Shown here: one piece after another, positions 36,760 through 44,940 of the stretch
How the letters are laid out: every line of letters begins with the position of its first letter
How positions within the stretch are numbered: the first letter of the stretch is position 1
Source: Paraburkholderia flava
Lineage (GTDB): Bacteria > Pseudomonadota > Gammaproteobacteria > Burkholderiales > Burkholderiaceae
DNA length: 64,000 bases
Direction of reading: 5' to 3'
Assembly (NCBI RefSeq): GCF_004359985.1
Contig: NZ_SMRO01000005.1
Coordinates: 62,001-126,000 of the forward strand
Notes under the pieces: generated by a model
What the model was told of the DNA's origin: nothing
The model's input: only the letters and a program-made list of their open reading frames with translations
The model's database searches: none
Position numbers and translations under genes: made by a program

Positions 36760-38043
36760 TCAAACCGGCGACCGCGCCGGCTCCGGCTCGTCGCGCTGGC
36801 CCGGATGCGCGGGCAGCGGCTCGATTTTCCCGACGATCACAAGATAGCTGAACGCGCCGAGAAAACAGAAGCCGCCCGCGACGACCAGCGGAATCGTGAA
36901 CGAGCCCTTCGTCATCGAGACCATGATGCCGGTGAACGTCGTGATCACGATGCCCGCAAGGTTCGACGCGAAGTTCTGGATGCCGCCGATCGACGCGACG
37001 TGCCGGGGTGTCGGCGCGACGTCGGCGGGCAGCGACCAGATGCTGGCCGCGGCGAACGCGAGGCTGCCGTACGCGATGCCGAAGAACGCGAGCATCAGGT
37101 ACACGTCCGACGTGAACGCGGACAGCGTGATCACCGACGACATCAGCATCCCGCCGACCATGCACGTCTTGCGCGACGCGGTGAGGCTCCAGCCGCGCCG
37201 GTAGAGCGCATCGGACACGTAGCCGCCGAGCCAGCCGCCGGGAATCGAGATCAGCGCGGGCACCATGCCGAGCGTGCCGAGCGACTTCAGCGAGAAACCG
37301 CGCGTCTGCACCAGGTAGCTCGGGAACCACGTGATGAAAAAGTAGATGACGAAGTTCAGGCAGAAGAAGCCGAGCATCATTCCCCACATCGTCCGGTGGC
37401 GGAACAGCGATGCCCAAGTCGCGTCGCCGGCCTGGCGCGTGCGCGGCTCGGGCACGACGTCGCGTTCGCCAGTCATGTCGCCGTGCGCGGGGCTGCGATA
37501 GATCACGAACCAGCCGACGATCCAGACGAGACCGAGCAGCCCGGTCGCGACGAACGACGCCTTCCAGCCGAGCGTGCCGATGATCAGCGCGACGACCGGA
37601 ATCGACAGCGCCGAGCCGACCCGCGAGCCGCTATCGAAGATGCTGGTCGCGAGTGCGCGCTGCGCGGGCTTGAACCATTGACTGACGAGTTTCGCGCACG
37701 ACGGGTACGCACCCGCCTCGCCGATGCCGAGCATCAGCCGGCAGCCGAACATCGACATCACGCTCGACGCGCCCCCGGTTGCCGCCGTGAACAGCGACCA
37801 CCAGCCCACCGCGAGCGGCAGCGCGATACGCGCGCCGACGCGATCGACGAACCAGCCGAACGGCATCTGCATCAGCGCGTAAGTCCAGAAGAAGCCGCTC
37901 AGCACGAGGCCCATTTCGGCGGGCCCGATGCCGAGCGCTTTCTCGATCTGCGGAGCCGCGACCGCGAGGTTCGCGCGATCGATGTAATTCACCGCGATCG
38001 CAAGGAAGCAGAACAGGATCACCACCCAGCGCATTTTCCGCAT
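36760..38043 (-). CDS. MFS transporter, hexuronate-type (ACS family)
   Basis: 427-aa twelve-helix permease of the anion:cation symporter family. The first segments are VVILFCFLAIAVNYIDRANLAVAAP and FFWTYALMQMPFGWFVDRVGAR, with GIGEAGAYPSCAKLVSQWF typical of ExuT/GudP-like carriers. Position between uxaB and uxaA suggests uptake of galacturonate or a related uronate (inference). uxaA follows after 71 bp. Confidence 0.9.
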   Translation of the reverse strand: MRKMRWVVILFCFLAIAVNYIDRANLAVAAPQIEKALGIGPAEMGLVLSGFFWTYALMQMPFGWFVDRVGARIALPLAVGWWSLFTAATGGASSVMSMFGCRLMLGIGEAGAYPSCAKLVSQWFKPAQRALATSIFDSGSRVGSALSIPVVALIIGTLGWKASFVATGLLGLVWIVGWFVIYRSPAHGDMTGERDVVPEPRTRQAGDATWASLFRHRTMWGMMLGFFCLNFVIYFFITWFPSYLVQTRGFSLKSLGTLGMVPALISIPGGWLGGYVSDALYRRGWSLTASRKTCMVGGMLMSSVITLSAFTSDVYLMLAFFGIAYGSLAFAAASIWSLPADVAPTPRHVASIGGIQNFASNLAGIVITTFTGIMVSMTKGSFTIPLVVAGGFCFLGAFSYLVIVGKIEPLPAHPGQRDEPEPARSPV

Positions 38044-38129
38044 GACAACGTCTCCTCCAAGATCGGCATCCGTCGTGTGAATGGCGCGGTCCGCTGCGAT
38101 GCCGGGCTGGCGGGCCGTTTGTTGCGTGC

Positions 38130-38161
38130 GTTCCGCTCTGTTGGCGGAACTGCGGGTTTTT
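38130..38161 (+). other. Hairpin between the transporter and uxaB genes
   Basis: GTTCCGC (38130-38136) and GCGGAAC (38144-38150) form a 7-bp stem with a 7-nt loop, followed on the plus strand by a short T-run (38157-38161). On the minus (coding) strand there is no T-run, so it should not stop uxaB-transporter readthrough. It may be an mRNA structure upstream of the transporter gene. Confidence 0.35.
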
Positions 38162-38179
38162 ACAGCGTGTTCTGCGTGA

Positions 38180-39328
38180 CTAAACAGTGAGCGGCTCGCG
38201 TGCGAGCGCTGCGCGCAACCGTGACTGTGCGAGTTCGAGTTTCAGTTCATGAGCGAGGTCGAGCACCGGTTGAAAGCGGCGCTGCTTCTTCTGCGCGTGA
38301 TTGCGCGCAATGTCCGCGAGCCGGTGATCGAGAAACGGATTCTCGAAGCGCTCGCGCACGTCGTCGAGATAGCGGCGCGCGTCGTCGCCTTTGCCCCGCG
38401 CATCGAAGACCGGCAGTACTTCGTCATGCCATAGCGCTTCGAGATCGGCGCGCAGTATCGGGTCGCGCATCGCGTGCAGCGTGTTTTCGTCGGCGGGACG
38501 CGCGTCGGCCTGCCAGCGTTCCGCGAGGTACGTGTGGCCTAGATTGAGCAGCAGCAGCTTCAGGCGTTCGTAGTGCGGCAGGTCGTCGGTGACGATCATC
38601 GCTGCGTGTTCGCATGGCAGTACCATGCCCGGCTGCCGCTCGATCGCCCATAACGCGTACGGCTCGGCAACCGCGCCGATCGGCAGGATCGGTTCCGACA
38701 CGATGCGGTCCACCAGCGAGTTCACCCAGATGCACGTGTGCTCGATGTAGCGGACGAACGCGTCGTCCGCGTGCCAGTCGCGCGCAATACTCGCGACCAG
38801 CGCACGCAGCGTGTCGCCGTTGTTCGTGATCAGCTCGCACGGCAGCAGCGTGAGCGGCGCGGCGCCCGCTTCGTAACGCGCGTGCAGCAGCACGACGAGC
38901 TTCGCGGCGAAACCACGCGGTACCGCGTGTGGATCGCGCAGCAGCGCGGCGGTGTCGTCGGGGAAGCAGGCGAAGCCGCTGTCGGCGGTATTCGACAGCA
39001 CGACGCGCGCATCGTTGGCGAAGCGTTCACGCACGAGTGGCCAGTCGACGTTCGCGTCGAGCGCTTCGCTGATCGCATCGCATTCGATCGTCTCGTCGAT
39101 ATCGGCGTTGTCGCGGCGGCCGCGAATTCGCACCGGATAGCGCGGTGTTTCGCGCAGCGCGTCGATACGCGCACGGCTGTCGGGATTCGACGTGGTCTGC
39201 ACGACCGTGACGTGGCCGAGCGCCTGGCCCGTCGCGAGCGCCTGCGCGATGAAGAAATCGGCGTGTGCCTGCAGGAAGCGGCTCGTGCCGAACTGGAGGA
39301 TCGGGTTGTTCGTGTTCGTCGGGTTCAT
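38180..39328 (-). CDS. uxaB: Tagaturonate reductase / altronate oxidoreductase UxaB
   Basis: 382-aa NAD-dependent polyol dehydrogenase (mannitol dehydrogenase superfamily) that reduces D-tagaturonate to D-altronate, the substrate of UxaA. N-terminal domain LQFGTSRFLQAHADFFIAQ, and the catalytic region LPCELITNNGDTL followed by HTCIWVNSLVDRIV. The start at ATG 39328 (MNPTNTNNPILQFG) is preferred because the upstream frame to 39514 is Cys/Arg-rich and unconserved. First gene of the unit. Confidence 0.88.
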   Translation of the reverse strand: MNPTNTNNPILQFGTSRFLQAHADFFIAQALATGQALGHVTVVQTTSNPDSRARIDALRETPRYPVRIRGRRDNADIDETIECDAISEALDANVDWPLVRERFANDARVVLSNTADSGFACFPDDTAALLRDPHAVPRGFAAKLVVLLHARYEAGAAPLTLLPCELITNNGDTLRALVASIARDWHADDAFVRYIEHTCIWVNSLVDRIVSEPILPIGAVAEPYALWAIERQPGMVLPCEHAAMIVTDDLPHYERLKLLLLNLGHTYLAERWQADARPADENTLHAMRDPILRADLEALWHDEVLPVFDARGKGDDARRYLDDVRERFENPFLDHRLADIARNHAQKKQRRFQPVLDLAHELKLELAQSRLRAALAREPLTV

Positions 39329-39746
39329 CGATGCGGGGATCGTGGCTGCAGTGACAGCGGAGACTGCGCGAGCGACGCCGCACGGCATGTGCCCGCAACG
39401 CCAACCGACGACCGACGCGCACGCGCGGACGACGAAGCGAAACGGCAGCACGCTTGACCGGCAGAATTCATCGCAGGGTCGCAGTAGAGTGGGGGCGGCG
39501 GGGCCGACGGTCACGGATCGAAGCGGATATGACCCGCTGTCGATCGATCTATTTCGGCCTGACCAGTTGCCGATAGTAGGTGCGATTTGCTAATCTGGTC
39601 AAGCCAGTTTGTGAGTGACCTTTAGCGCGAGAACAGGTCGTTTCCCGGTTCGCCTGTCCGGACGCGGGCCCGGCTGATTACAATTCACGCTTTCCCGGGG
39701 CTGTTCCGGTCGTTCGTATTTTTCCTGGTTGTTGTCTGGAGGCGCT
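39329..39746. other. 418-bp divergent regulatory region between uxaB and gntR
   Basis: No gene is supported; the frame extending uxaB upstream to 39514 looks like a shadow. The interval includes the CTGG-N5-CCAG dyad and a related CTGACCAG half-site at 39559-39566, and must contain promoters for both directions. Confidence 0.55.
39592..39610. promoter_or_regulatory. Operator-like dyad for the FadR/GntR regulator
   Basis: AATCTGGTCAAGCCAGTTT has CTGG (39595-39598) and CCAG (39604-39607) arms around a 5-bp centre. FadR-type GntR regulators bind TGGTC/GACCA-like dyads in divergent promoters, and a half-site CTGACCAG lies about 30 bp away. This is inferred from pattern and position. Confidence 0.5.
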
Positions 39747-40445
39747 GTGCCCGCCAAACCCGTCGAAACGCGTCGTCTCTATCTGCAGATTGCCGACAAG
39801 CTGCGCGCACTGATCGAGCAGCAAGGCTTCGCACCGAGCGGACGCCTGCCATCCGAACGCGAACTCGCGCAGACGCTCGGCGTGTCGCGGCCGTCGGTGC
39901 GTGAAGCGCTGGTGGCGCTGGAACTGGAAGGGCGCGTGGAGATCCGGATGGGCTCGGGCGTCTACGTGACCGACACGTCGCGCGTGATCGCCACGCCCGA
40001 TCCGGAGAAGCTCGGCGAAAGTCCGCGCGAGAACATGGAAGCGCGCGCGCTGATCGAAGGCGCGATCGCGGCGGCGGTCGCACCGTTCGCGCGGCCGAAG
40101 GCATTGAAGGCGCTACGTGCGCTGTTCGAGCGGATGGCGCAGGAGGTCGAGGCGGGACAGGTGCCGATCGCAGCCGACCGGCAGTTTCATCTGGCGATCG
40201 CGCAGATGACGGACAACGACGTGGTGGTGCGGACGGTCGGCGATCTGTTCGACGAGCGGCATCGTCCGCTGTCGTCGAAGCTGCGCGTGCATTTCGAAGG
40301 CGAGGATACGTGGGCTACGGCGCTCGACGAGCATCGCGCGATTCTCGAAGCGCTCGAGGCACGCGACGCCGTGCAGGCGCACGCGGCGATGCAGCGGCAC
40401 CTCAAGCTGTCGTATGCACGGCTGATGACACGCCTCGGCCGGTAA
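39747..40445 (+). CDS. GntR-family (FadR subfamily) transcriptional regulator
   Basis: 232 aa. An N-terminal winged helix-turn-helix (YLQIADKLRALIEQQGFAPSGRLPSERELAQTLGVSRPSVREALVALELEGRVEIRMGSGVYV) precedes an all-helical FCD ligand domain with metal-ligand His residues (FHLAIAQMT, DEHRAILEAL). The start is GTG 39747 with SD GGAGG at 39738-39742. It is divergent from uxaB and likely represses the uronate genes, responding to a sugar acid such as galacturonate or tagaturonate (inference). Confidence 0.9.
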   Translation: MPAKPVETRRLYLQIADKLRALIEQQGFAPSGRLPSERELAQTLGVSRPSVREALVALELEGRVEIRMGSGVYVTDTSRVIATPDPEKLGESPRENMEARALIEGAIAAAVAPFARPKALKALRALFERMAQEVEAGQVPIAADRQFHLAIAQMTDNDVVVRTVGDLFDERHRPLSSKLRVHFEGEDTWATALDEHRAILEALEARDAVQAHAAMQRHLKLSYARLMTRLGR

Positions 40446-40478
40446 TCGCACCGGCGCTGAGGCGTGAGATAGATCCGG

Positions 40479-40799
40479 CTAGCCCGGATAAGCTTCGTCG
40501 ACCTTGAGTCCGGCGAGCTTGAAGATGACCCGCAGCGTTTGCGGCTTGATGTCGCGTCGCGACGCGAGCGTCGTCATCACGAAGTCGAGCACCTTCGCGT
40601 ATTTGAGCATCGTCAGGCAGGTTTCCAGATCGACGCTGCCGTCGCGCATCGCTTCGGCGAGTCGAAGCATCTCGACCGAAATGTCACGCGCCATTTCGAG
40701 TTCGATCTGCTGTTTTTCCGACCACGCCGGCGTCGCCATCAGCTTCGCAAGCAGCTCCTGAAACTTCTGCTCGGCGCTTCCTTGGGGTATCGCGTCCAT
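40479..40799 (-). CDS. Conserved-looking 106-aa protein of unknown function
   Basis: Predicted all-helical soluble protein without signal or membrane segment: AEQKFQELLAKLMATPAWSEKQQIELEMARDISVEMLRLAEAMRDGSVDLETCLTML and KVLDFVMTTLASRRDIKPQTLRVIFKLAGLKVDEAYPG. I do not recognise a named domain. ATG 40799 (MDAIPQGSA) is chosen over the longer Arg-rich extension to 40898. It is convergent with gntR (33 bp between stops) and divergent from the methyltransferase at 41239. Confidence 0.7.
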   Translation of the reverse strand: MDAIPQGSAEQKFQELLAKLMATPAWSEKQQIELEMARDISVEMLRLAEAMRDGSVDLETCLTMLKYAKVLDFVMTTLASRRDIKPQTLRVIFKLAGLKVDEAYPG

Positions 40800-41238
40800 T
40801 GCCGCCTCTTGATCTTCTGAGCGCGCTCTCTGTTGAGGTCGCGGCGCGCTGCAGGTTACGTAACGTTCGAACCCGTGTTCCGGGTCCGACCTCCCCACAT
40901 GCCCGGCGGTCCGGCCGTCCGAAAACGACGGCCGCCGGCTTTCCTTGTTGTTCTGCGGGCCCCGACAGGCGGGCCGGCTTACGGCATCGTGTCGTGGCGT
41001 TCACCCCGCGCCACGCACGTCCACAACAGAGCACGAAGTATTCCAGGTGAGGGTGCAGCTAAGTGATCACTGAGTGACCACATGAGTGTCCACAGGAGTG
41101 GACTGCAAACGGGTCGCGCGGCTGCCCGAACGGTCGATCCGTATCGGGTTGCCGCGCTTTGGGTAAACTGGCAGCAACTTTTCTCTTTTTCCGTCGCCTG
41201 TCGCACGTTCGCGATGCAATGGGCGGCGGTTTCGATCG
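40800..41238. other. 439-bp divergent intergenic region
   Basis: No gene is supported on either strand. It contains an array of four AGTG-containing repeats at 41062-41106 (separate entry). TAAACT (41164-41169) is a weak -10 for the plus-strand gene. No other structure was seen. Confidence 0.5.
41062..41106. repeat. Array of four short repeats, 11-12 bp period
   Basis: AGTGATCAC, AGTGACCAC, AGTGTCCAC and the weaker AGTGGACTG begin at 41062, 41073, 41085 and 41097. The spacing is close to one helical turn, so all repeats face the same side of the DNA, as in cooperative operator arrays. The first copy lies within the palindrome AGTGATCACT. Confidence 0.6.
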
Positions 41239-42069
41239 ATGTCCGGCAAAACTCACGAAATCCGTCCCAACCAGTCCGTCGAACTGCTGAAGGAGCTGCA
41301 CATCCTGACGCGCGACGGCAAGATGAATCAGGACAGCCGCCGCAAGCTGAAGCAGGTGTATCACCTGTTCCAGTTCATCGAGCCGCTGCTGACCGAGCTG
41401 AAGGCCGCGCAGCCCGAGATCACGCTGGTCGATCACGGCGCGGGCAAGTCGTACCTCGGCTTCATCCTGTACGACCTGTTCTTCAAGGAGCAGCACGACG
41501 CGTCGCGGATCTACGGGATCGAGACGCGCGAAGAACTGGTGACGAAGTCCGAAGAGCTGGCGGCGCGGCTCGGCTTTGGCGGGATGTCGTTTCTCAATCT
41601 GTCGGTGGCGGACTCGATCGTGTCCGATCGCCTGCCGCCCACCGTCGACATCGTCACCGCGCTGCACGCATGCGACACCGCCACCGACGACGCGATCCGC
41701 TTCGCGTTACGCAAACAGGCGAAGTACATCGTCGTGGTGCCGTGCTGTCAGGCGGAAGTGGCGGGCGTGCTGCGGCGGAACAAGAACCGCTCGCTCGGTC
41801 ATGCGCTGACGGAAATCTGGCGCCATCCGCTGCATACGCGCGAGTTCGGCAGCCAGATCACCAACGTGCTGCGGTGTCTGCAGCTTGAGGCGCATGGCTA
41901 TCAGGTCAGCGTGACCGAACTGGTCGGCTGGGAACACTCGATGAAAAACGAGCTGATCATCGCGCAGTACAAGGACTTGCCGCGTGGGCGTCCGACGGAA
42001 CGGCTCGCGGAGGTGATGGAGACGCTGGGAATCGCCGAGTTGCAGGAGCGGTTTTTTGTTGCGGCTTGA
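41239..42069 (+). CDS. Class I SAM-dependent methyltransferase (Methyltransf_32-like)
   Basis: 276 aa. The Rossmann core is ITLVDHGAGKSYLGFILYDLFF (motif I) and IYGIETREELVTKSEELA, with DIVTALHACDTATDDAIRFAL and the Cys-Cys motif IVVVPCCQAEV, typical of PF13679-type methyltransferases related to Trm13/GSTCD. These features suggest an RNA or small-molecule methyltransferase; the target is unknown. ATG 41239 starts MSGKTHEIRPNQSVELL. It stands alone on the plus strand. Confidence 0.82.
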   Translation: MSGKTHEIRPNQSVELLKELHILTRDGKMNQDSRRKLKQVYHLFQFIEPLLTELKAAQPEITLVDHGAGKSYLGFILYDLFFKEQHDASRIYGIETREELVTKSEELAARLGFGGMSFLNLSVADSIVSDRLPPTVDIVTALHACDTATDDAIRFALRKQAKYIVVVPCCQAEVAGVLRRNKNRSLGHALTEIWRHPLHTREFGSQITNVLRCLQLEAHGYQVSVTELVGWEHSMKNELIIAQYKDLPRGRPTERLAEVMETLGIAELQERFFVAA

Positions 42070-42108
42070 GGTGGCTTGCGGGAGTGGTCGCGTGGGCGTC
42101 GTAGCGGC

Positions 42109-42675
42109 TCAGTCCGCTTCCGGCGCGCTCATCCACTCGGCCCAGCCCGCGTGGCCCAGACGACGCAGTGTTTCGATGTTGCGCTCGTAGATATCGGCGG
42201 CATCGGGAAACGCGTCGACCGCGCGCTCGATGCTCGCTTCGCGCAGCAGATGCAGGATCGGCCACGGCGCGCGATTCGTGTAGTTCTCGATGTCGTCGGG
42301 TTCGTTGCCTTCGAACTGATACTGCGGATGGAAGCTCGCAATCTGCAGCTCGCCTTCGAGGCGCAACTGCTTCAGCAACCGGTCGGCGAAGAACAGGCAG
42401 TCGTTGTAGTCGGCGAAATCGGCGAGTGCGTGCGGCACGATCAGCAGGGTCGTGTCGATCGTGGCCGGGTCGGCGTCGACGAGTGCACGTAATTCCGCTT
42501 CGAGATCGGTCAGCACGCCTTCCATGTCGGTCGCTTCGCTGATTGCGTAGCGGATCTGCTGCTTCACGTGAACGGCCTTCGCGAACGGGCACAGGTTCAG
42601 GCCGATTACCGCGCGCGTGAGCCAGTGACGTGTCTCGCTGAGGATCGTCGCGTGGGTGGTGTCGTCGAGCGGCAT
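42109..42675 (-). CDS. DUF1415 family protein
   Basis: 188 aa. The N-terminal block contains TRHWLTRAVIGLNLCPFAKAVH (Cys-Pro-Phe motif), followed by LLIVPHALADFADYNDCLFFADRLL and ASFHPQYQFEGNEPDDIENYTNRAPWPILHLLREASIERAV, all characteristic of DUF1415. Function unknown. The chosen start, ATG 42675, overlaps the TGA of the upstream tetR gene (TGATG), implying coupled translation. Confidence 0.88.
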   Translation of the reverse strand: MPLDDTTHATILSETRHWLTRAVIGLNLCPFAKAVHVKQQIRYAISEATDMEGVLTDLEAELRALVDADPATIDTTLLIVPHALADFADYNDCLFFADRLLKQLRLEGELQIASFHPQYQFEGNEPDDIENYTNRAPWPILHLLREASIERAVDAFPDAADIYERNIETLRRLGHAGWAEWMSAPEAD

Positions 42676-43325
42676 CACGGTTGCTCCGGCGCGGTCTGTG
42701 GGCATGATGCAGAGACGAGTTGCGCGGCGACGCGCGCGGCAACGGCAACTGGTCCGCTGGTCGGGCCGTAGGTCTGGCTCGCGGCGTAGATTCCTTCGAT
42801 CAGCAATGCCAGCGCGTTAGCGAGCGCGACCGGATCGTCGGCGCGGGCTTCGGTCGCGAGTTCGGTCAGGCGGGCCATCAGCTTCGTCTTGTTGCGCGCG
42901 ACGCACTGACGCGCCGGATGCGCCGGGTCCGGAAATTCCGCCGACACGTTGACGAACGGACAGCCGCGATAGTCGGGCACCGACGCACGCGACAACAGAT
43001 CCTCGAAATACTGCGCGATCTGCTTCACCGGTTCGCCGGGATGCTTCGCGACGCTGCGTTCGAAGCGTCGGAAAAAGCCTTCGTCCGAACGCTCAAGATA
43101 AGCGACCACCAGATCGTCTTTCGACGAGAACTGCCGGTACAGGCTCATCTTGTTGACGCCCGCGCGCTCGACCACCGCGTCGACGCCGACGGCCCGCACG
43201 CCTTCGCGATAGAAGAGTTCGGCTGCGGCATCCAGCAGATGCGTCTGCGCTTCATGGCCGGCCATCTGCGTACGAGGACGACGGGCGGCTCGCGGTTTGG
43301 CGTTCGCGTCGATGTTGGCGTTCAT
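42675..43325 (-). CDS. TetR-family transcriptional regulator
   Basis: 216 aa. The HTH domain is LLDAAAELFYREGVRAVGVDAVVERAGVNKMSLYRQFSSKDDLVVAYL. The ligand domain contains DYRGCPFVNVSAEFPDPAHPARQ, as in the YcdC/TetR_C_13-like group. It is divergent from an MFS gene with two perfect palindromes in between, so it probably represses itself and the transporter in response to a small molecule (inference). DUF1415 is cotranscribed downstream. Confidence 0.9.
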   Translation of the reverse strand: MNANIDANAKPRAARRPRTQMAGHEAQTHLLDAAAELFYREGVRAVGVDAVVERAGVNKMSLYRQFSSKDDLVVAYLERSDEGFFRRFERSVAKHPGEPVKQIAQYFEDLLSRASVPDYRGCPFVNVSAEFPDPAHPARQCVARNKTKLMARLTELATEARADDPVALANALALLIEGIYAASQTYGPTSGPVAVAARVAAQLVSASCPQTAPEQP

Positions 43326-43366
43326 GGCACATCACCTTCAGGGTTATTGCTTCGATGGCTTGACAT

Positions 43367-43382
43367 GTTACCGATCGGTAAC
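43367..43382. promoter_or_regulatory. Perfect 16-bp palindrome, probable TetR operator
   Basis: GTTACCGATCGGTAAC is self-complementary and lies 41 bp upstream of the tetR start. A degenerate relative (TTACCGGATCGGCAA) occurs near 43425-43439. Position and symmetry fit a TetR autoregulatory operator. Confidence 0.72.
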
Positions 43383-43399
43383 TAACATCGCAACTCTCT

Positions 43400-43419
43400 T
43401 TGTGACAGATCTGTCACAA
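43400..43419. promoter_or_regulatory. Perfect 20-bp palindrome upstream of the MFS gene
   Basis: TTGTGACAGATCTGTCACAA is self-complementary and unrelated in sequence to the neighbouring 16-bp palindrome. It lies 80 bp upstream of the MFS ATG. It may be a second regulator's operator; the TGTGA-N6-TCACA core also matches the CRP-type consensus. Confidence 0.65.
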
Positions 43420-43498
43420 GTCCCTTACCGGATCGGCAACAATCCGGCAGGCAACGAGAATCGGCGCTGTCCGCAACGGGCGGCCAACAGGAGAACCG

Positions 43499-44782
43499 AT
43501 GAACTGGGCAGCAAGAAGAATCGGCGCACGTTTCCACTACGGCTGGCTCACGGTGGCCGTCGTGTTTCTGGTGTTGCTCGCGGCCGCCGGCACGCGTGCG
43601 ACGCCGAGCGTGATGATGGTGCCGCTCGAACATCAATTCGGCTGGAGCCGCGCGACGATCTCGCTCGCGATCTCCGTGAACATCGCGCTGTACGGTCTGA
43701 TGGGACCGTTCGCGGCCGCAGCGATGCAACGCTTCGGCGTGCGGCCCACGGTGCTGATCGCGCTGGGGACGATGGCGGCCGGCGTCGCGTTGTCGTCGCT
43801 GATGACGCACCCGTGGCAGATGATCCTGATCTGGGGCGTGATGGTCGGTGGTGCGACGGGCGTTGCTGCGCTGTCGCTGTCGGCGACGGTCGTGAATCGC
43901 TGGTTCACCACGCATCGCGGTCTCGTGATGGGCATTCTCACCGCGAGTTCGGCGACTGGCCAACTGGTGTTCCTGCCGTTGCTTGCCGCTGTCGCCGAGC
44001 ATCAGGGCTGGCGTCAGGTGGTGTGGATCGTCGCGGGTGCGGCTGCGGTCGTGTTGCCGCTGGTCGCGTTCCTGCTGCCCGAGCGTCCCGCCGACGTGAT
44101 GCTGCGTCCGTTTGGCGAAGCGCCCGGTGCGCCGCTCGCGACCGCCGTGCAGACGAAGAATCCGCTGCAGATCGCATTCGGCACGCTCGCATCGGCGAGC
44201 CGCACGCGCGACTTCTGGCTGCTGTTCTTCAGCTTCTTTATCTGCGGCGCGAGTACTAACGGCTATATCGGCACGCATTTGATCGCGATGTGCGGCGACT
44301 ACGGGATGACCGAAGTGCAGGGCGCGTCGCTGCTCGCCGCGATGGGCATCTTCGATCTGTTCGGCACGACGCTGTCGGGTTGGCTGTCGGACCGCTTCAA
44401 TAGTCGCGTGCTGCTGTTCTGGTACTACGGGCTGCGCGGACTGTCGCTGATGTATCTGCCGCACGCATTCGGTATCGACTTCTACGGCCTGCCGATCTTC
44501 GCGATCTTCTACGGTCTCGACTGGATCGCCACCGTGCCGCCGACCGTGCGTCTCGCCACCGACGTCTACGGCAAGGACGCCGCGCCGGTCGTGTTCGGCT
44601 GGGTGGTCGCGGGGCATCAGCTAGGTGCCGCGTTCGCTGCGCTCGGCGCCGGCATGCTGCGCTCGAGCCTCGGCACGTACACGGTTGCATCGATGATCTC
44701 GGGCGGCCTGTGCCTCGTCGCGTCGGTGCTGGTGCTGCGTATCAATCGACGCGACCGGCCGGTTGCTGCGCAGCCGGTCTGA
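43499..44782 (+). CDS. MFS transporter (MCP/OFA-like)
   Basis: 427-aa twelve-helix permease. The N-terminus is HYGWLTVAVVFLVLLAAAGTRATPSVMMVPLEHQFGWSRATISLAISVN, characteristic of the monocarboxylate/oxalate-type MFS group. FSFFICGASTNGYIGTHLIAMCGDYG appears in the second half. ATG 43499 follows CAGGAGA. Regulation by the divergent TetR protein is likely. Substrate unknown; a monocarboxylate or aromatic acid is possible. Confidence 0.88.
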   Translation: MNWAARRIGARFHYGWLTVAVVFLVLLAAAGTRATPSVMMVPLEHQFGWSRATISLAISVNIALYGLMGPFAAAAMQRFGVRPTVLIALGTMAAGVALSSLMTHPWQMILIWGVMVGGATGVAALSLSATVVNRWFTTHRGLVMGILTASSATGQLVFLPLLAAVAEHQGWRQVVWIVAGAAAVVLPLVAFLLPERPADVMLRPFGEAPGAPLATAVQTKNPLQIAFGTLASASRTRDFWLLFFSFFICGASTNGYIGTHLIAMCGDYGMTEVQGASLLAAMGIFDLFGTTLSGWLSDRFNSRVLLFWYYGLRGLSLMYLPHAFGIDFYGLPIFAIFYGLDWIATVPPTVRLATDVYGKDAAPVVFGWVVAGHQLGAAFAALGAGMLRSSLGTYTVASMISGGLCLVASVLVLRINRRDRPVAAQPV

Positions 44783-44940
44783 TCGCCGCTCGCCGCTGCT
44801 TTCGACGCGGCGGCGAGCGACAGATCTCCACACACAGTGGATGGGTCTCCACGCACGATGAAGCGCGTTTCACGAAGCCCGGGTTATGCTACGTCTCCCG
44901 GGCGTTCGCCCGTCGACCAAACCTCGACTGAGAGAAACGC

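Noticed and set aside
36805..38190. 461-codon plus-strand frame opposite the uronate transporter
   Set aside because: Extremely Arg/Asp/Glu-rich, antisense to a clear twelve-helix permease.
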